Shown: in pieces, positions 16,191-24,411 of the stretch
How positions within the stretch are numbered: the stretch's first letter is position 1
How the letters are laid out: each line of letters starts with the position of its first letter
Assembly: GCF_003670115.1 (NCBI RefSeq)
Contig: NZ_QQTY01000002.1
Coordinates: 992,001-1,056,000 of the forward strand
DNA: 64,000 nt
Direction: 5' to 3'
Source of the DNA: Natronorubrum halophilum
GTDB lineage: Archaea; Halobacteriota; Halobacteria; Halobacteriales; Natrialbaceae
Program-made: the position numbers and the translations under genes
Notes under the pieces: generated by a model
Told to the model about the DNA's origin: nothing
Database searches by the model: none
Seen by the model: only the letters and a program-made list of their open reading frames with translations

Positions 16191-16377
16191 GTACCCGTCT
16201 TCGGCAAGTGGAGCCACTATCCGGTGCCGTCGAGGATACCGAGAACTGTCGACCACTCGCACGGTTGTGAGACCCGAACGATGTCGATTATCGGGTCGGT
16301 CCCCGGCAATTCACCACCCGTGTTCACACACCACACCCGATACAACTAACTTCACGGAGTGATATTCAGCGTACCGA

Positions 16378-18483
16378 ATGCTAGAGTGGGTAGTAGACGA
16401 CAATACGCTCCGTGTCACGGACGCCGATAACACCGCGTTGTCGGTTCACGGTGCCGATATCGTCGTCGAGGAGTCGGCTCCAGATATTCCCCGGCCGGTC
16501 GAGGAGACCCTCGTCGTCACGACGGACGAACTCGAGTTCCCACACGCGGTCGCCTACGCCTTTTCGCTCGCGGTGAACGAGCAGTACGAACTCGATCCGA
16601 ACGGCGAACCGCTTTCGCTGCCTCCCGACGAGTACATCCTCGATATCGATACGGATATCAAAACGTATCTGCAGTTTTCCGGCGCGGCGACGATCGAGAA
16701 AACCGACGACTACGAATCAATCGTCGTCTCCTTTCAGGACCGCGTTCGCGTGGTCGTCGGACTCAGGAGTCATCACGAACTCCCGACGGGGACGATCACC
16801 GTCCCCGACTCCCCCGAAGGAATCGCAACGGCCGTCAGTCACCTCTCCGCGTCCTACAAGACGGACACCTCGGACCGCACGTACCCCACCCTTCGTGGCC
16901 ATCCATCACTCGTCGAGCAAGGCGACAGCCTCGACATCCCCGATCACCTGCGGAACGAGGGCGACAGATCCGGAATCGAGATCGTCGTTCCGCCCGACTA
17001 CGAATCGCTGTTCGTTGCGTCGCCGCTGGCGTACTACCTGCAGGCCACCCTCAAAACCAGCGACTGTCGGCGAACTGGTCCAACGCGCCCGACGCTCCGC
17101 CTCCCCGCCCTCGACATCGAGACGCAACTGTCGCCAATGCCCGAGTTCGAGCGCGACGTCGAGCGACTGCTGCGCAAGTCGTTCTTCCTCGATTGCCTCG
17201 TTCGCAACGCGGGTCCCTATCGGACGAACCTGGCGGAACAAACCATACTCGAGACCCTCGGACTCGACGCCGGCGCCCTGTACGATGCCAGCCCGCAACG
17301 ACGACTCGCGACGTATCTCGACGTCAACTACGCCGCGATCGAACACCGGCTTCCGGACTGGCACCTCTCGACGTACGTCACGCCCGAGTACAACAGCATC
17401 GAGATGCTGCCCTTCTTGCTCGACCGGCTGAGCATGATCTACATGCCCCGAACCTCCGAACTCGAGGGCCGGGAACTGGTCGAGCGGTCCTTAGCGGACT
17501 TCTATCGCGGCGGGAGATCCGATAGCACCAGCCGCGACAGGGCGAGCACCGGGACGGTCGCCACGGTCGACATCGTCAAACCCGAACTCCGGAACGGACG
17601 GGCCCACGGCTGGCTCGCGGACGGCGTCCCGATCGACGTCTTCAAAACGACGCCCGAAGCCTACCACAACCGCCTCGACTACCTCGAGCGCTCGCGGGAC
17701 TCGACATCGATCTGCGTCGTGCTGAACGATCCCGAGATGGCCGGCGAACACGACGACGTCGCCGATATCTATCGCCGGCGCTCCGAGGAACTGGAAATGG
17801 ACGTGACCGTCGCCGAGTCGCTCACGACGGCCGACCTCGCGCGCGTCTTCGAGAGCGAGTACGAGTTCGTCCACTACATCGGCCACTGCGAAACCGGAGG
17901 ACTGCGCTGTTCGGACGGCTACCTCTCGACCTCGAGTTTGAGTCGCTGTAACGCCCAGACGTTCTTCCTCAACGCCTGTGGATCCTACTACGAGGGTATG
18001 GGACTGATCGAAAAAGGAAGCGTCGCTGGTGCGGTGACGTTTACCAAGGTGTTGAACGATCACGCCATCAAAGTCGGCTCGACGTTCGCCAAACTCCTCG
18101 TCCACGGGTTCAGCATCGAGCGTGCGCTGGGACTCGCACGCAGACGGATCATGATGGGAAAAGACTACGCGGTCGTCGGTGATGGCACGCACTCGCTCAT
18201 CCAGGGGGAGCATCGACTTCCGATCACCATCACGCTCGAGGAACTCGAGGATGCTGGCGACCGGTATCTGGTCTCGTTCGACTGTTATTCGACGCGGGTG
18301 ACCGGGTCGTACTACTTCCCGCACACCGAGGACAACGAGTTCGCCTACCTCTGTGGATCCGAATCGAGTTTTACGCTCACGGAATCGGGGCTCGTCTCCT
18401 TGCTAAACGAAACCGATGCGTCGGTCATCTACGACGGCGACCTGTACTGGTCGAAAGCGTTAGTCGACCAGTTCACGCGCTGA
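16378..18483 (+). CDS. CHAT-domain (caspase-like) cysteine protease protein
   Basis: A 701-residue cytoplasmic protein. Residues about 400-610 are a CHAT domain, a clan CD (caspase/separase-like) peptidase fold: beta strand EFVHYIGHC with His503 and FFLNACGS with Cys534 give the expected His-Cys dyad, followed by GAVTFTKVLND and the helical ERALGLARRRIMMGK end. The N-terminal ~400 residues are acidic alpha/beta without a fold I know (LVVTTDELEFPHAVAYAFSLAV near 45-66); about 90 residues of beta-rich sequence follow the peptidase part. No signal peptide or membrane span. CHAT proteases elsewhere act in regulated proteolysis and cell-death or phage-defence systems, usually fused to or beside sensor genes. 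Here there is no operon partner; glyA diverges and a TbsP-like regulator lies downstream. Confidence 0.85.
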   Translation: MLEWVVDDNTLRVTDADNTALSVHGADIVVEESAPDIPRPVEETLVVTTDELEFPHAVAYAFSLAVNEQYELDPNGEPLSLPPDEYILDIDTDIKTYLQFSGAATIEKTDDYESIVVSFQDRVRVVVGLRSHHELPTGTITVPDSPEGIATAVSHLSASYKTDTSDRTYPTLRGHPSLVEQGDSLDIPDHLRNEGDRSGIEIVVPPDYESLFVASPLAYYLQATLKTSDCRRTGPTRPTLRLPALDIETQLSPMPEFERDVERLLRKSFFLDCLVRNAGPYRTNLAEQTILETLGLDAGALYDASPQRRLATYLDVNYAAIEHRLPDWHLSTYVTPEYNSIEMLPFLLDRLSMIYMPRTSELEGRELVERSLADFYRGGRSDSTSRDRASTGTVATVDIVKPELRNGRAHGWLADGVPIDVFKTTPEAYHNRLDYLERSRDSTSICVVLNDPEMAGEHDDVADIYRRRSEELEMDVTVAESLTTADLARVFESEYEFVHYIGHCETGGLRCSDGYLSTSSLSRCNAQTFFLNACGSYYEGMGLIEKGSVAGAVTFTKVLNDHAIKVGSTFAKLLVHGFSIERALGLARRRIMMGKDYAVVGDGTHSLIQGEHRLPITITLEELEDAGDRYLVSFDCYSTRVTGSYYFPHTEDNEFAYLCGSESSFTLTESGLVSLLNETDASVIYDGDLYWSKALVDQFTR

Positions 18484-19210
18484 TCGGTCGAGTCCCGCCA
18501 ACAGTCCGTATTCGAATCAAAAAGTCCCTCCGAGTCGGTTGGCGTTCGCTGTAGGGTTTCGCCTGAGCGGGAGCTCCCATCGGCGCGTGCGGTGAGCAAA
18601 CGAAAGCGACCGTCGATTGATTTGTCGTAGTACTGCCAACCGGAACGAACGACTGATCGCCCTCCGGGATTCGTATTGCTAGTACAGTTCGATACATATA
18701 CCTACGTTATCATCAGTTATTTAAACGCAGCATCATTTTTAAATAGTATCGTGTAGATCATCTTGATGGATGGATCCAACATTCATCATCGAGGCTAGCA
18801 CCGCGCTCCAAGATGTAACCATGTTCGTTGCACAGTCCGTCGCTGACTTCAACATCCTCGATCGAGTTACCGAATACAGAGGACCCTAACCGAGTCAGCG
18901 CACCGCTGTTTTTATCGTAGCCACTAACCGCCACACTGCACACCCGACCGCATAGCGCTCGTACGAGCGGTGGCCACCGTGGTGCTCCGACGGTATCCGG
19001 TCGGTCGGCAACACGTGTCGTTTCTGGGGTTTGATACAGCTGTCGGTGACCCTACTATTGTTCTCGGAGTGTCAAATAATCTTGAAAAAGTACTAAAGAA
19101 TCGAGGGAGGACTTGACAAAAAACACCGGTATCCGCGCCAGAGTTCAAGTTGTAGCGTGAAAACGGCCAACAAAATTAAGTGCTTCGCAGCCGTTTACTT
19201 CTGTACAGAG
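18484..19210. other. 727-base stretch without a confident gene
   Basis: Lower GC than the flanks (AT-rich core 18690-18770 with tttaaata-type boxes on both strands). On the minus strand a TTTAAATA (about 18718-18725) is 21-28 bases upstream of an ATG at 18697, but the 74-codon frame behind it has a non-haloarchaeal composition. A second 61-codon minus frame (18758-18943) is also unconvincing. It could hold a small RNA or remnants of a lost gene. Confidence 0.4.
19172..19180 (+). promoter_or_regulatory. TATA-like box of the tbsP-like gene
   Basis: aaaattaag lies 31-39 bases upstream of the ATG at 19211. Confidence 0.4.
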
Positions 19211-20029
19211 ATGACCTCGAATTTACTCAACCACCAGATTGACGATATCCTCGAGTCCGTTCTCGAGGAGGCGACCGGGGACGTCTACATGGTTAATCCA
19301 TCGGCAGACGCCATCGAAGAGTTCGTATCCGTTGCAACCGAATTCGATGGCGAACGGCCGTCAGTGCACATGCTCGCCGATGAGCGCACGCTGAAAGACG
19401 TCATGGACGACTTTATCGTCGCCTCGAACGCCGCCGACCTCATTAGCGAGGGCGCACTCGCACTGCGAACGCTCGATGAGGCTCCCGAGAATTCGCTGTT
19501 GATCACCGACGATCGCGTTATTGCGATCGTGCACGCTGGCGACCGCGTCGGTGGCCTCATCACCGACGACGAGAGCTTCGTCGAGGACACCTACGACACC
19601 TACGCCGCCCGCTGGGAGGGCGCATCCGCGTTCAATCTCCGGACCCCGCCGATTACGGACGTCCGCGAGACCCTCTCCGAGGAGATCAGCCCCGAGGCCG
19701 AAGCCGACTTCACGTCGATTCTCAACTCGCTCGAGACCGCCCGCGGCGACGGAGACGGTCTCGACGAAGTGACGATTTCGCTGCTCGTCGCCGCCAAGAA
19801 CGAGGCCCTGCTGTACGACATCAGCAAGTGGGGCGAGGACGTCGGTATCGCCTCCAAAGCGACCTTCAGCCGGACGAAGACCAAACTCGAGGACATGGGT
19901 CTGATCGACACCGAGAAGGTCCCGATCGACGTCGGTCGCCCGCGTCTGCGCCTGAAGATCGGCGACGAGCGCCTCAGCGAGGCCGACAACGGCCAGCTCG
20001 CGACGGTCGCCCAGAGCATCCTCAACTGA
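19211..20029 (+). CDS. TbsP-like transcriptional regulator (DUF5821)
   Basis: A 272-residue acidic protein. The N-terminal ~190 residues form a sensor-like alpha/beta domain (MVNPSADAIEEFVSVATEFD, ENSLLITDDRVIAIVHAGDRVGGLI, TYDTYAARWEGASAF) and the C-terminal ~80 residues a winged helix (ISLLVAAKNEALLYDISKWGEDVGIASKATFSRTKTKLEDMGLI, wing GRPRLRLKIGD). This layout matches the haloarchaeal DUF5821/TbsP family; from memory, TbsP of Haloferax volcanii is a transcription factor that interacts genetically with TrmB in gluconeogenesis control. The start is the ATG after the TATA-like box; an upstream ATG would add 18 non-acidic residues. It stands alone. Confidence 0.8.
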   Translation: MTSNLLNHQIDDILESVLEEATGDVYMVNPSADAIEEFVSVATEFDGERPSVHMLADERTLKDVMDDFIVASNAADLISEGALALRTLDEAPENSLLITDDRVIAIVHAGDRVGGLITDDESFVEDTYDTYAARWEGASAFNLRTPPITDVRETLSEEISPEAEADFTSILNSLETARGDGDGLDEVTISLLVAAKNEALLYDISKWGEDVGIASKATFSRTKTKLEDMGLIDTEKVPIDVGRPRLRLKIGDERLSEADNGQLATVAQSILN

Positions 20030-20264
20030 ACCACCGTTGACTCTGCGGGCGCGGCTCCGCCGCGCCTCGACAAAGCGTCGCTGAAAAGCACCGAAAGACG
20101 TTCCGACTCGCTCACTTCGTTTGCGGTAAGTAACACAATCGCCCCCTTCCCCGTTGAGCGAACCCTATCGGTTCGCGATGCTCGGAAGAGCGTGCTCCCG
20201 GCCGCGGATTTTCGCACAGATGCATGGCGCAAACCCCAAGTCGCAGCCGTGAGACGATCTGGAT

Positions 20265-20969
20265 ATGTACGAAGCCGTCCACGCCCACCCCGACGGAGCG
20301 AGTACGGTCGCCAGATTCGCCAAAACGGCGGCCGACTACGGCTTCGAGGGCGTGGTCGTTCGCAATCACGCGGACTCGCGCGCGGAATACGACGCGGCGG
20401 AGATTCGCGAGGCGTACGGCATCGACGTCGTGGACGGCCTCGAGATCCGCGCCGACAGCCCGCAGCAGGCCGGTGGCTCGGTGGGAAACTACCGGACCTC
20501 GCAGACGATCGTCGCGGTTCACGGCGGCTCGAACGATCTGAACCGCTTTGCGGTCGAAAACGACAAGGTCGACGTGCTGGCGCATCCGATGGCCGACCGC
20601 GGCGATATCAACCACGTCCTCGTGAAAGCCGCCGTCGAGAACGGCGTCCGACTCGAGTTTAACCTCTCGGGAGTCTGCCGGACCAGCGGCGGTCGTCGCG
20701 TGCGAGTCATCCAGTCGCTTCGAAAGCTCGCGGAAATCGTCGACTACTACGACGCGCCCTACGTCGTCAGCGCGGACCCGACCTCACACCTCGAGTTGCG
20801 CGCGCCTCGCGAACTCGAAGCGATCGGCGAGCAACTGGGATTCTCGAGCGCGTTCATCGAGGACGGACTCGCGGAGTGGGGGCGACTCGCCGAGCGGAAT
20901 CGACACGTTCAGTCCGAGTCGTTCATTGAGCCGGGGGTCGAACGAGGGAGATATGAAGAAGACCCTTGA
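20265..20969 (+). CDS. rnp3: RNase P protein component 3 (Rpp30)
   Basis: A 234-residue TIM-barrel protein of the Rpp30 family, a subunit of archaeal RNase P that matures tRNA 5' ends. Visible: N-terminal YEAVHAHPDG, the strand GFEGVVVRNHAD, DVVDGLEIRADSP, KVDVLAHPMAD, and the family hallmark VRLEFNLSGVCRTSGGRRVRVIQSLRKLAEIVDYY. Its 3' end overlaps the methyltransferase gene by 17 bases and Rnp2 follows, so the two RNase P proteins are translated from one message. Confidence 0.95.
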   Translation: MYEAVHAHPDGASTVARFAKTAADYGFEGVVVRNHADSRAEYDAAEIREAYGIDVVDGLEIRADSPQQAGGSVGNYRTSQTIVAVHGGSNDLNRFAVENDKVDVLAHPMADRGDINHVLVKAAVENGVRLEFNLSGVCRTSGGRRVRVIQSLRKLAEIVDYYDAPYVVSADPTSHLELRAPRELEAIGEQLGFSSAFIEDGLAEWGRLAERNRHVQSESFIEPGVERGRYEEDP

Positions 20970-21612
20970 GGAGCACGCCGCCAGATTCGACACCAAAGCC
21001 GGCGAGTACGACGAGTCGAAATCCGACGAGTACCGCGCCTGTGCGAACCTCGTGATCGAACACGCCGCCCTCGAGAGCGATACCGTCGTCCTCGACCTCG
21101 GAACGGGGACGGGTGCCATCGCGCTCGCGCTCGCACCCGACGCAAAGCGGGTCGTGGGCCGCGACATCAGCGAGGGAATGATGGAAGAGGCGAAGGCGAA
21201 AGCCGACGAGAACGGGCTCGAGAACGTCGAATTCGGACGCGGCACGTTCCGCGAGCCCGACTACGACGGCGACGTCGACGTGGTCACCTCGAACTTCGCG
21301 CTTCACCACCTCTCGGACGACGAAAAGCGCGAGGCGATCGACGTCATCGCGGGTCTCGAGCCGCGGACGTTCGTGCTCGGGGACGTGATGTTCTTCGGCG
21401 AACCCGACCCCGACGAGCCGTTCTACTCGCCGGAGGTTGACGACCCGGCGACCGTCGGCACACTCGCCGACGCCTTCACCGATGCGGGCTTCTCGCTGAC
21501 CGCCGTCGAGCGCGTCCACGAGCAGGTCGGCGTGCTGGTCGCGGAACGGACGCCGACTGGGGCCGAGACATCCGCCGATGACGTGTCCGAGGGAACTGAA
21601 CCGGACGCATGA
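20953..21612 (+). CDS. Class I SAM-dependent methyltransferase
   Basis: A 219-residue Rossmann-fold methyltransferase. SAM-binding motif I is VVLDLGTGTGAIALALA; motif II acid end at RDISEGMMEEAK; motif IV VDVVTSNFALHHLSD; later GDVMFFGEPDPDEPF. It overlaps rnp3 (17 bases) and rnp2 (ATGA), so it is embedded in the RNase P operon, and an RNA substrate such as tRNA or rRNA is a reasonable inference; small-molecule substrates cannot be excluded. The C-terminal ~20 residues are a disordered acidic tail. Confidence 0.88.
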   Translation: MKKTLEEHAARFDTKAGEYDESKSDEYRACANLVIEHAALESDTVVLDLGTGTGAIALALAPDAKRVVGRDISEGMMEEAKAKADENGLENVEFGRGTFREPDYDGDVDVVTSNFALHHLSDDEKREAIDVIAGLEPRTFVLGDVMFFGEPDPDEPFYSPEVDDPATVGTLADAFTDAGFSLTAVERVHEQVGVLVAERTPTGAETSADDVSEGTEPDA

Positions 21613-22094
21613 AACACCTCCCGAAACACCTCCAGCCGCGCTGGCGCTATCTCGCCGTCGGCCTCGAGAGTTGGCCGGACGCCGCCGTCGATCGCCGGGC
21701 GTTCCAGCGCGAGTGCTGGTACGCGGCCCAGAATTTGCTCGGCGATCCGGGGAGCGCTCGAGCCGATCTGACGGTCATCAGGTTCGACTTTGCCGGCAAA
21801 ACCGGCGAGGCGATCGTTCGAGTCCGCCGCGGCGAATCGGAGCCGGCTCGAGCGGCACTCGCCTGTATCGACGAGATAGACGGCTCTCCCGTCGGTGTTC
21901 GGGTCCGCGGTATGAGTGGCACGATCCGTGCCGCTGAAGAAAACTATTTAGGACGCCGCGGGCAAGATTCGGAAGAGAGAAACGTCGTGTTCGGGAACGA
22001 GGAGCGAGTCGCCGTTGTGTGCGATGGATCTGCAGACGTGCGACTCGATGAGGCGTTCGCGGGCACGACAGACCTCGATTACGATTTAGCGTGA
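21609..22094 (+). CDS. rnp2: RNase P protein component 2 (Pop5/Rpp14)
   Basis: A 161-residue Pop5-family protein that pairs with Rnp3 and binds the RNase P RNA. The N-terminal MKHLPKHLQPRWRYLAVGLE and the core ECWYAAQNLLGDPGSARADLTVIRFD and GEAIVRVRRGESEPARAALACI are typical. Residues after about 115 form a haloarchaeal acidic tail. Overlap ATGA with the methyltransferase gene; psmA begins 5 bases after the stop. An internal ctatttagg at 21945-21953 could act as a promoter for psmA. Confidence 0.93.
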   Translation: MKHLPKHLQPRWRYLAVGLESWPDAAVDRRAFQRECWYAAQNLLGDPGSARADLTVIRFDFAGKTGEAIVRVRRGESEPARAALACIDEIDGSPVGVRVRGMSGTIRAAEENYLGRRGQDSEERNVVFGNEERVAVVCDGSADVRLDEAFAGTTDLDYDLA

Positions 22095-22098
22095 GACT

Positions 22099-22863
22099 AT
22101 GCAGGGACAACAACAACAGCAGGCATACGACCGAGGTATCACGATCTTCTCGCCGGACGGCCGACTCTACCAGGTCGAGTACGCCCGCGAGGCAGTCAAA
22201 CGTGGTACGGCGAGTATCGGTGTTCGAACGAGCGACGGCGTCGTACTAGCCGTCGACAAACGAGTCCCCTCCCCGCTGCTCGAGGACTCGAGCGTCGAGA
22301 AGATTCACAAGGCCGACAACCATGTCGGTATCGCAAGCGCCGGTCACGTCGCCGACGCTCGCCAGCTGATCGACTTCGCGCGCCGCCAGACGCAGGTCAA
22401 CCAGCTGCGTTACGGCGAGCCGATCGGCGTCGAGACGCTGACCAAGGAAGTCACCGACCACATCCAGCAGTACACGCAGGTCGGCGGTGCCCGTCCCTTC
22501 GGCGTCGCGCTGATCGTCGGCGGCATCGACAACGGCGAGCCGCGCCTGTTCGAGACCGACCCGTCGGGGACTCCGTACGAGTGGAAGGCCCTCGCCGTCG
22601 GCTCGGACCGCGGCGAGCTTCAGGAGTACTTGGAGGAGAACTACGACGAGGAAGCGGACCTCGACGGCGGCATCGCGCTCGCCCTCGACGCGCTCGCATC
22701 GGTCAACGAGGGCTCCTTGCTCCCCAACGAGGTCGGTCTCGCGACGATCGACGTCGAGAGCGAGTCCTTCGAGCAGTTCGATTACGACACGATCGAGTCC
22801 CACCTCGAGGAGAACGACCTCCTCGACGACGGCGAGGACGCGGACGAAGACGTCGACGAGTAA
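22099..22863 (+). CDS. psmA: 20S proteasome alpha subunit
   Basis: A 254-residue alpha-type subunit that builds the outer rings of the archaeal proteasome and gates substrate entry. The N-terminal gate/alpha signature YDRGITIFSPDGRLYQVEYAREAV is present, then GTASIGVRTSDGVVLAVDKR, IHKADNHVGIASAGHVADAR, and the VGGARPFGVALIVGG and SGTPYEWKALAVGS segments. The last ~20 residues are strongly acidic, as in haloarchaeal homologues. It follows rnp2 by 4 bases in the same operon; SBDS is next. Confidence 0.97.
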   Translation: MQGQQQQQAYDRGITIFSPDGRLYQVEYAREAVKRGTASIGVRTSDGVVLAVDKRVPSPLLEDSSVEKIHKADNHVGIASAGHVADARQLIDFARRQTQVNQLRYGEPIGVETLTKEVTDHIQQYTQVGGARPFGVALIVGGIDNGEPRLFETDPSGTPYEWKALAVGSDRGELQEYLEENYDEEADLDGGIALALDALASVNEGSLLPNEVGLATIDVESESFEQFDYDTIESHLEENDLLDDGEDADEDVDE

Positions 22864-22956
22864 TCGAATCGAGAGACCGACGATCGACATCGATACGGGA
22901 CGCCGCCGAAATACCCCGTGGACCGCGCCCGGCCCCGACGCGCTCGCAGGAAAAGC

Positions 22957-22965
22957 TCTTTTAGG
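22957..22965 (+). promoter_or_regulatory. TATA-like box before SBDS gene
   Basis: ctcttttag lies 22-30 bases upstream of the ATG at 22987; this spacing favours that start over any upstream start in the frame. Confidence 0.4.
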
Positions 22966-22986
22966 TGGCCGGGGGTATGCACCGGT

Positions 22987-23712
22987 ATGATATCACTCGA
23001 CGAGGCGGTGACGGCGCGACTCGAGTCACACGGGGCGCGCTTTGAAGTCTTGGTCGATCCGGACGCGGCACTGGCGATCAAACGCGACGAGTTCGACGGC
23101 GACCTCGAGGACGTGATCGCTGCCGAGGACGTCTTCGAGGACGCCTCTCGAGGGGATCGACCGGCGGAGGAGGACCTCGAGACCGTCTTCGACACGACGG
23201 ATCCGCTCGAGATCATTCCCGACGTGATCAAACAGGGAGAGATCCAGATCACGGCCGATCAGCGCCGCGAGATGCAAGAGCAAAAGCGCAAACAGCTGAT
23301 CGATACCATCGCGCGCAACGCGGTCAACCCGCAGATGGATAACGCGCCCCACCCGCCCGACCGCATCGAGAACGCGCTCGAGCAGGCCGGCTTCACGGTC
23401 GATCCGATGGAGCCCGTCGAGGGGCAGGTCGACGACGCGCTCGACGACCTTCGACCGGTGATTCCGATCCGGTTCGAAGAGGTGACGATCGCGGTACAGC
23501 TCCCCGCCGAATACGCCGGCAGCGCCCAGGCGAAGGTCCGCCAGTTCGGTGATCTTGAGCGCGAGGAGTGGCAACCCGACGGCTCGTGGATCGGTGTCAT
23601 CTCGTTTCCGGCGGGGATGCAAAACGAGTTCTACGACGTCGTCAACGAGCACACGAGCGGCACGGCCGAAACGGAGATCGTCAAGGACAAAGACGACCTG
23701 AACACGCGATAA
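22987..23712 (+). CDS. Ribosome maturation protein SBDS/Sdo1
   Basis: A 241-residue three-domain SBDS protein, which helps mature the large ribosomal subunit (release of the anti-association factor aIF6 in eukaryal terms). Seen: N-terminal MISLDEAVTARLESHGARFEV and EDVIAAEDVFEDAS, the central helical EIQITADQRREMQEQKRKQLIDTIARNAVNPQ (signature of the family), and the C-terminal ferredoxin-like domain with PIRFEEVTIAVQLPAEYAG. Residue-level match is high throughout. It follows psmA by 123 bases; in other archaea exosome genes follow SBDS, but here FUN14 and hflX do. Confidence 0.95.
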   Translation: MISLDEAVTARLESHGARFEVLVDPDAALAIKRDEFDGDLEDVIAAEDVFEDASRGDRPAEEDLETVFDTTDPLEIIPDVIKQGEIQITADQRREMQEQKRKQLIDTIARNAVNPQMDNAPHPPDRIENALEQAGFTVDPMEPVEGQVDDALDDLRPVIPIRFEEVTIAVQLPAEYAGSAQAKVRQFGDLEREEWQPDGSWIGVISFPAGMQNEFYDVVNEHTSGTAETEIVKDKDDLNTR

Positions 23713-23764
23713 CGGGAGACGGAACCCGCGTTCGAAACGCGGTCGATGCCCGGCCTCGATCGCG

Positions 23765-24076
23765 TCATCCCCGGTGAAAGCCGATCAGAAAGCCGCTGGT
23801 GAACCCGGACCCGACGGCCAGCATCGAGAGCACCGACTCGAGCCAGTGACTGTCCTGTGTGCGTTCTTGCGTTTCGACGAGTCCAGCGGAGAGTCGGTTC
23901 CAGTCGACGATGACGATCTCCTGTGACTCGAGATACCGGAACGCCATCAACTGGACGCCGATGATAATCGCGACGAGTTTCGCGACCTGCTTGGTCGCGA
24001 ATCCGAGCACCCCACCGACGACCGCGCCACCGCCGAACTCGAGACCGAGCGTCGTCAGATCGACGTCTATCATCAC
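23765..24076 (-). CDS. FUN14-family membrane protein
   Basis: A 103-residue protein with the FUN14 signature LEFGGGAVVGGVLGFATKQVAKL near the N-terminus, a hydrophobic helix VAIIIGVQLMAFRYL, a hydrophilic loop (ESQEIVIVDWNRLSAGLVETQ) and a last hydrophobic helix MLAVGSGFTSGFLIGF. In eukaryotes FUN14 proteins are mitochondrial outer-membrane mitophagy receptors; the archaeal role is unknown. It is convergent with SBDS and divergent from hflX. Two adjacent ATG codons are possible starts. Confidence 0.85.
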   Translation of the reverse strand: MMIDVDLTTLGLEFGGGAVVGGVLGFATKQVAKLVAIIIGVQLMAFRYLESQEIVIVDWNRLSAGLVETQERTQDSHWLESVLSMLAVGSGFTSGFLIGFHRG

Positions 24077-24411
24077 GGCTTCGTATTCGAGTCGTCGGCA
24101 ATGACTGTTGTGATACGCCGACTATCAGCCAACCATGACTATCTGTCCCGTTGGAACGAACACCGACGGAGACATCGGGCACGGGATTCAAGACGATCCG
24201 GCGCGTACGGTCGCGCATGACCCTCGTCCGTCCAGCGGAGGTGTTTGACCGGCATCCGTAGCGTAATCGGACACTCGCTGTCTCGATCGCAGCGCCGACG
24301 CGAGCAGCGTACGCGAGTGACGACTCACCGGTCCGCCCTGACTACCGGATCGCTCGTCTCGAGTCTTCACGAGCAACCGCGTCCGAGTTACCCACGCATC
24401 CTGCCACCCGC
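24077..24411. other. Gene-free stretch between FUN14 and hflX
   Basis: No coding frame of haloarchaeal character on either strand; no hairpin or TATA box of note. Confidence 0.4.

Noticed and set aside
18758-18943. 61-codon minus-strand frame in the gap before the TbsP-like gene
   Set aside because: Mixed codon use and no promoter at suitable distance; kept only as part of the gap description.
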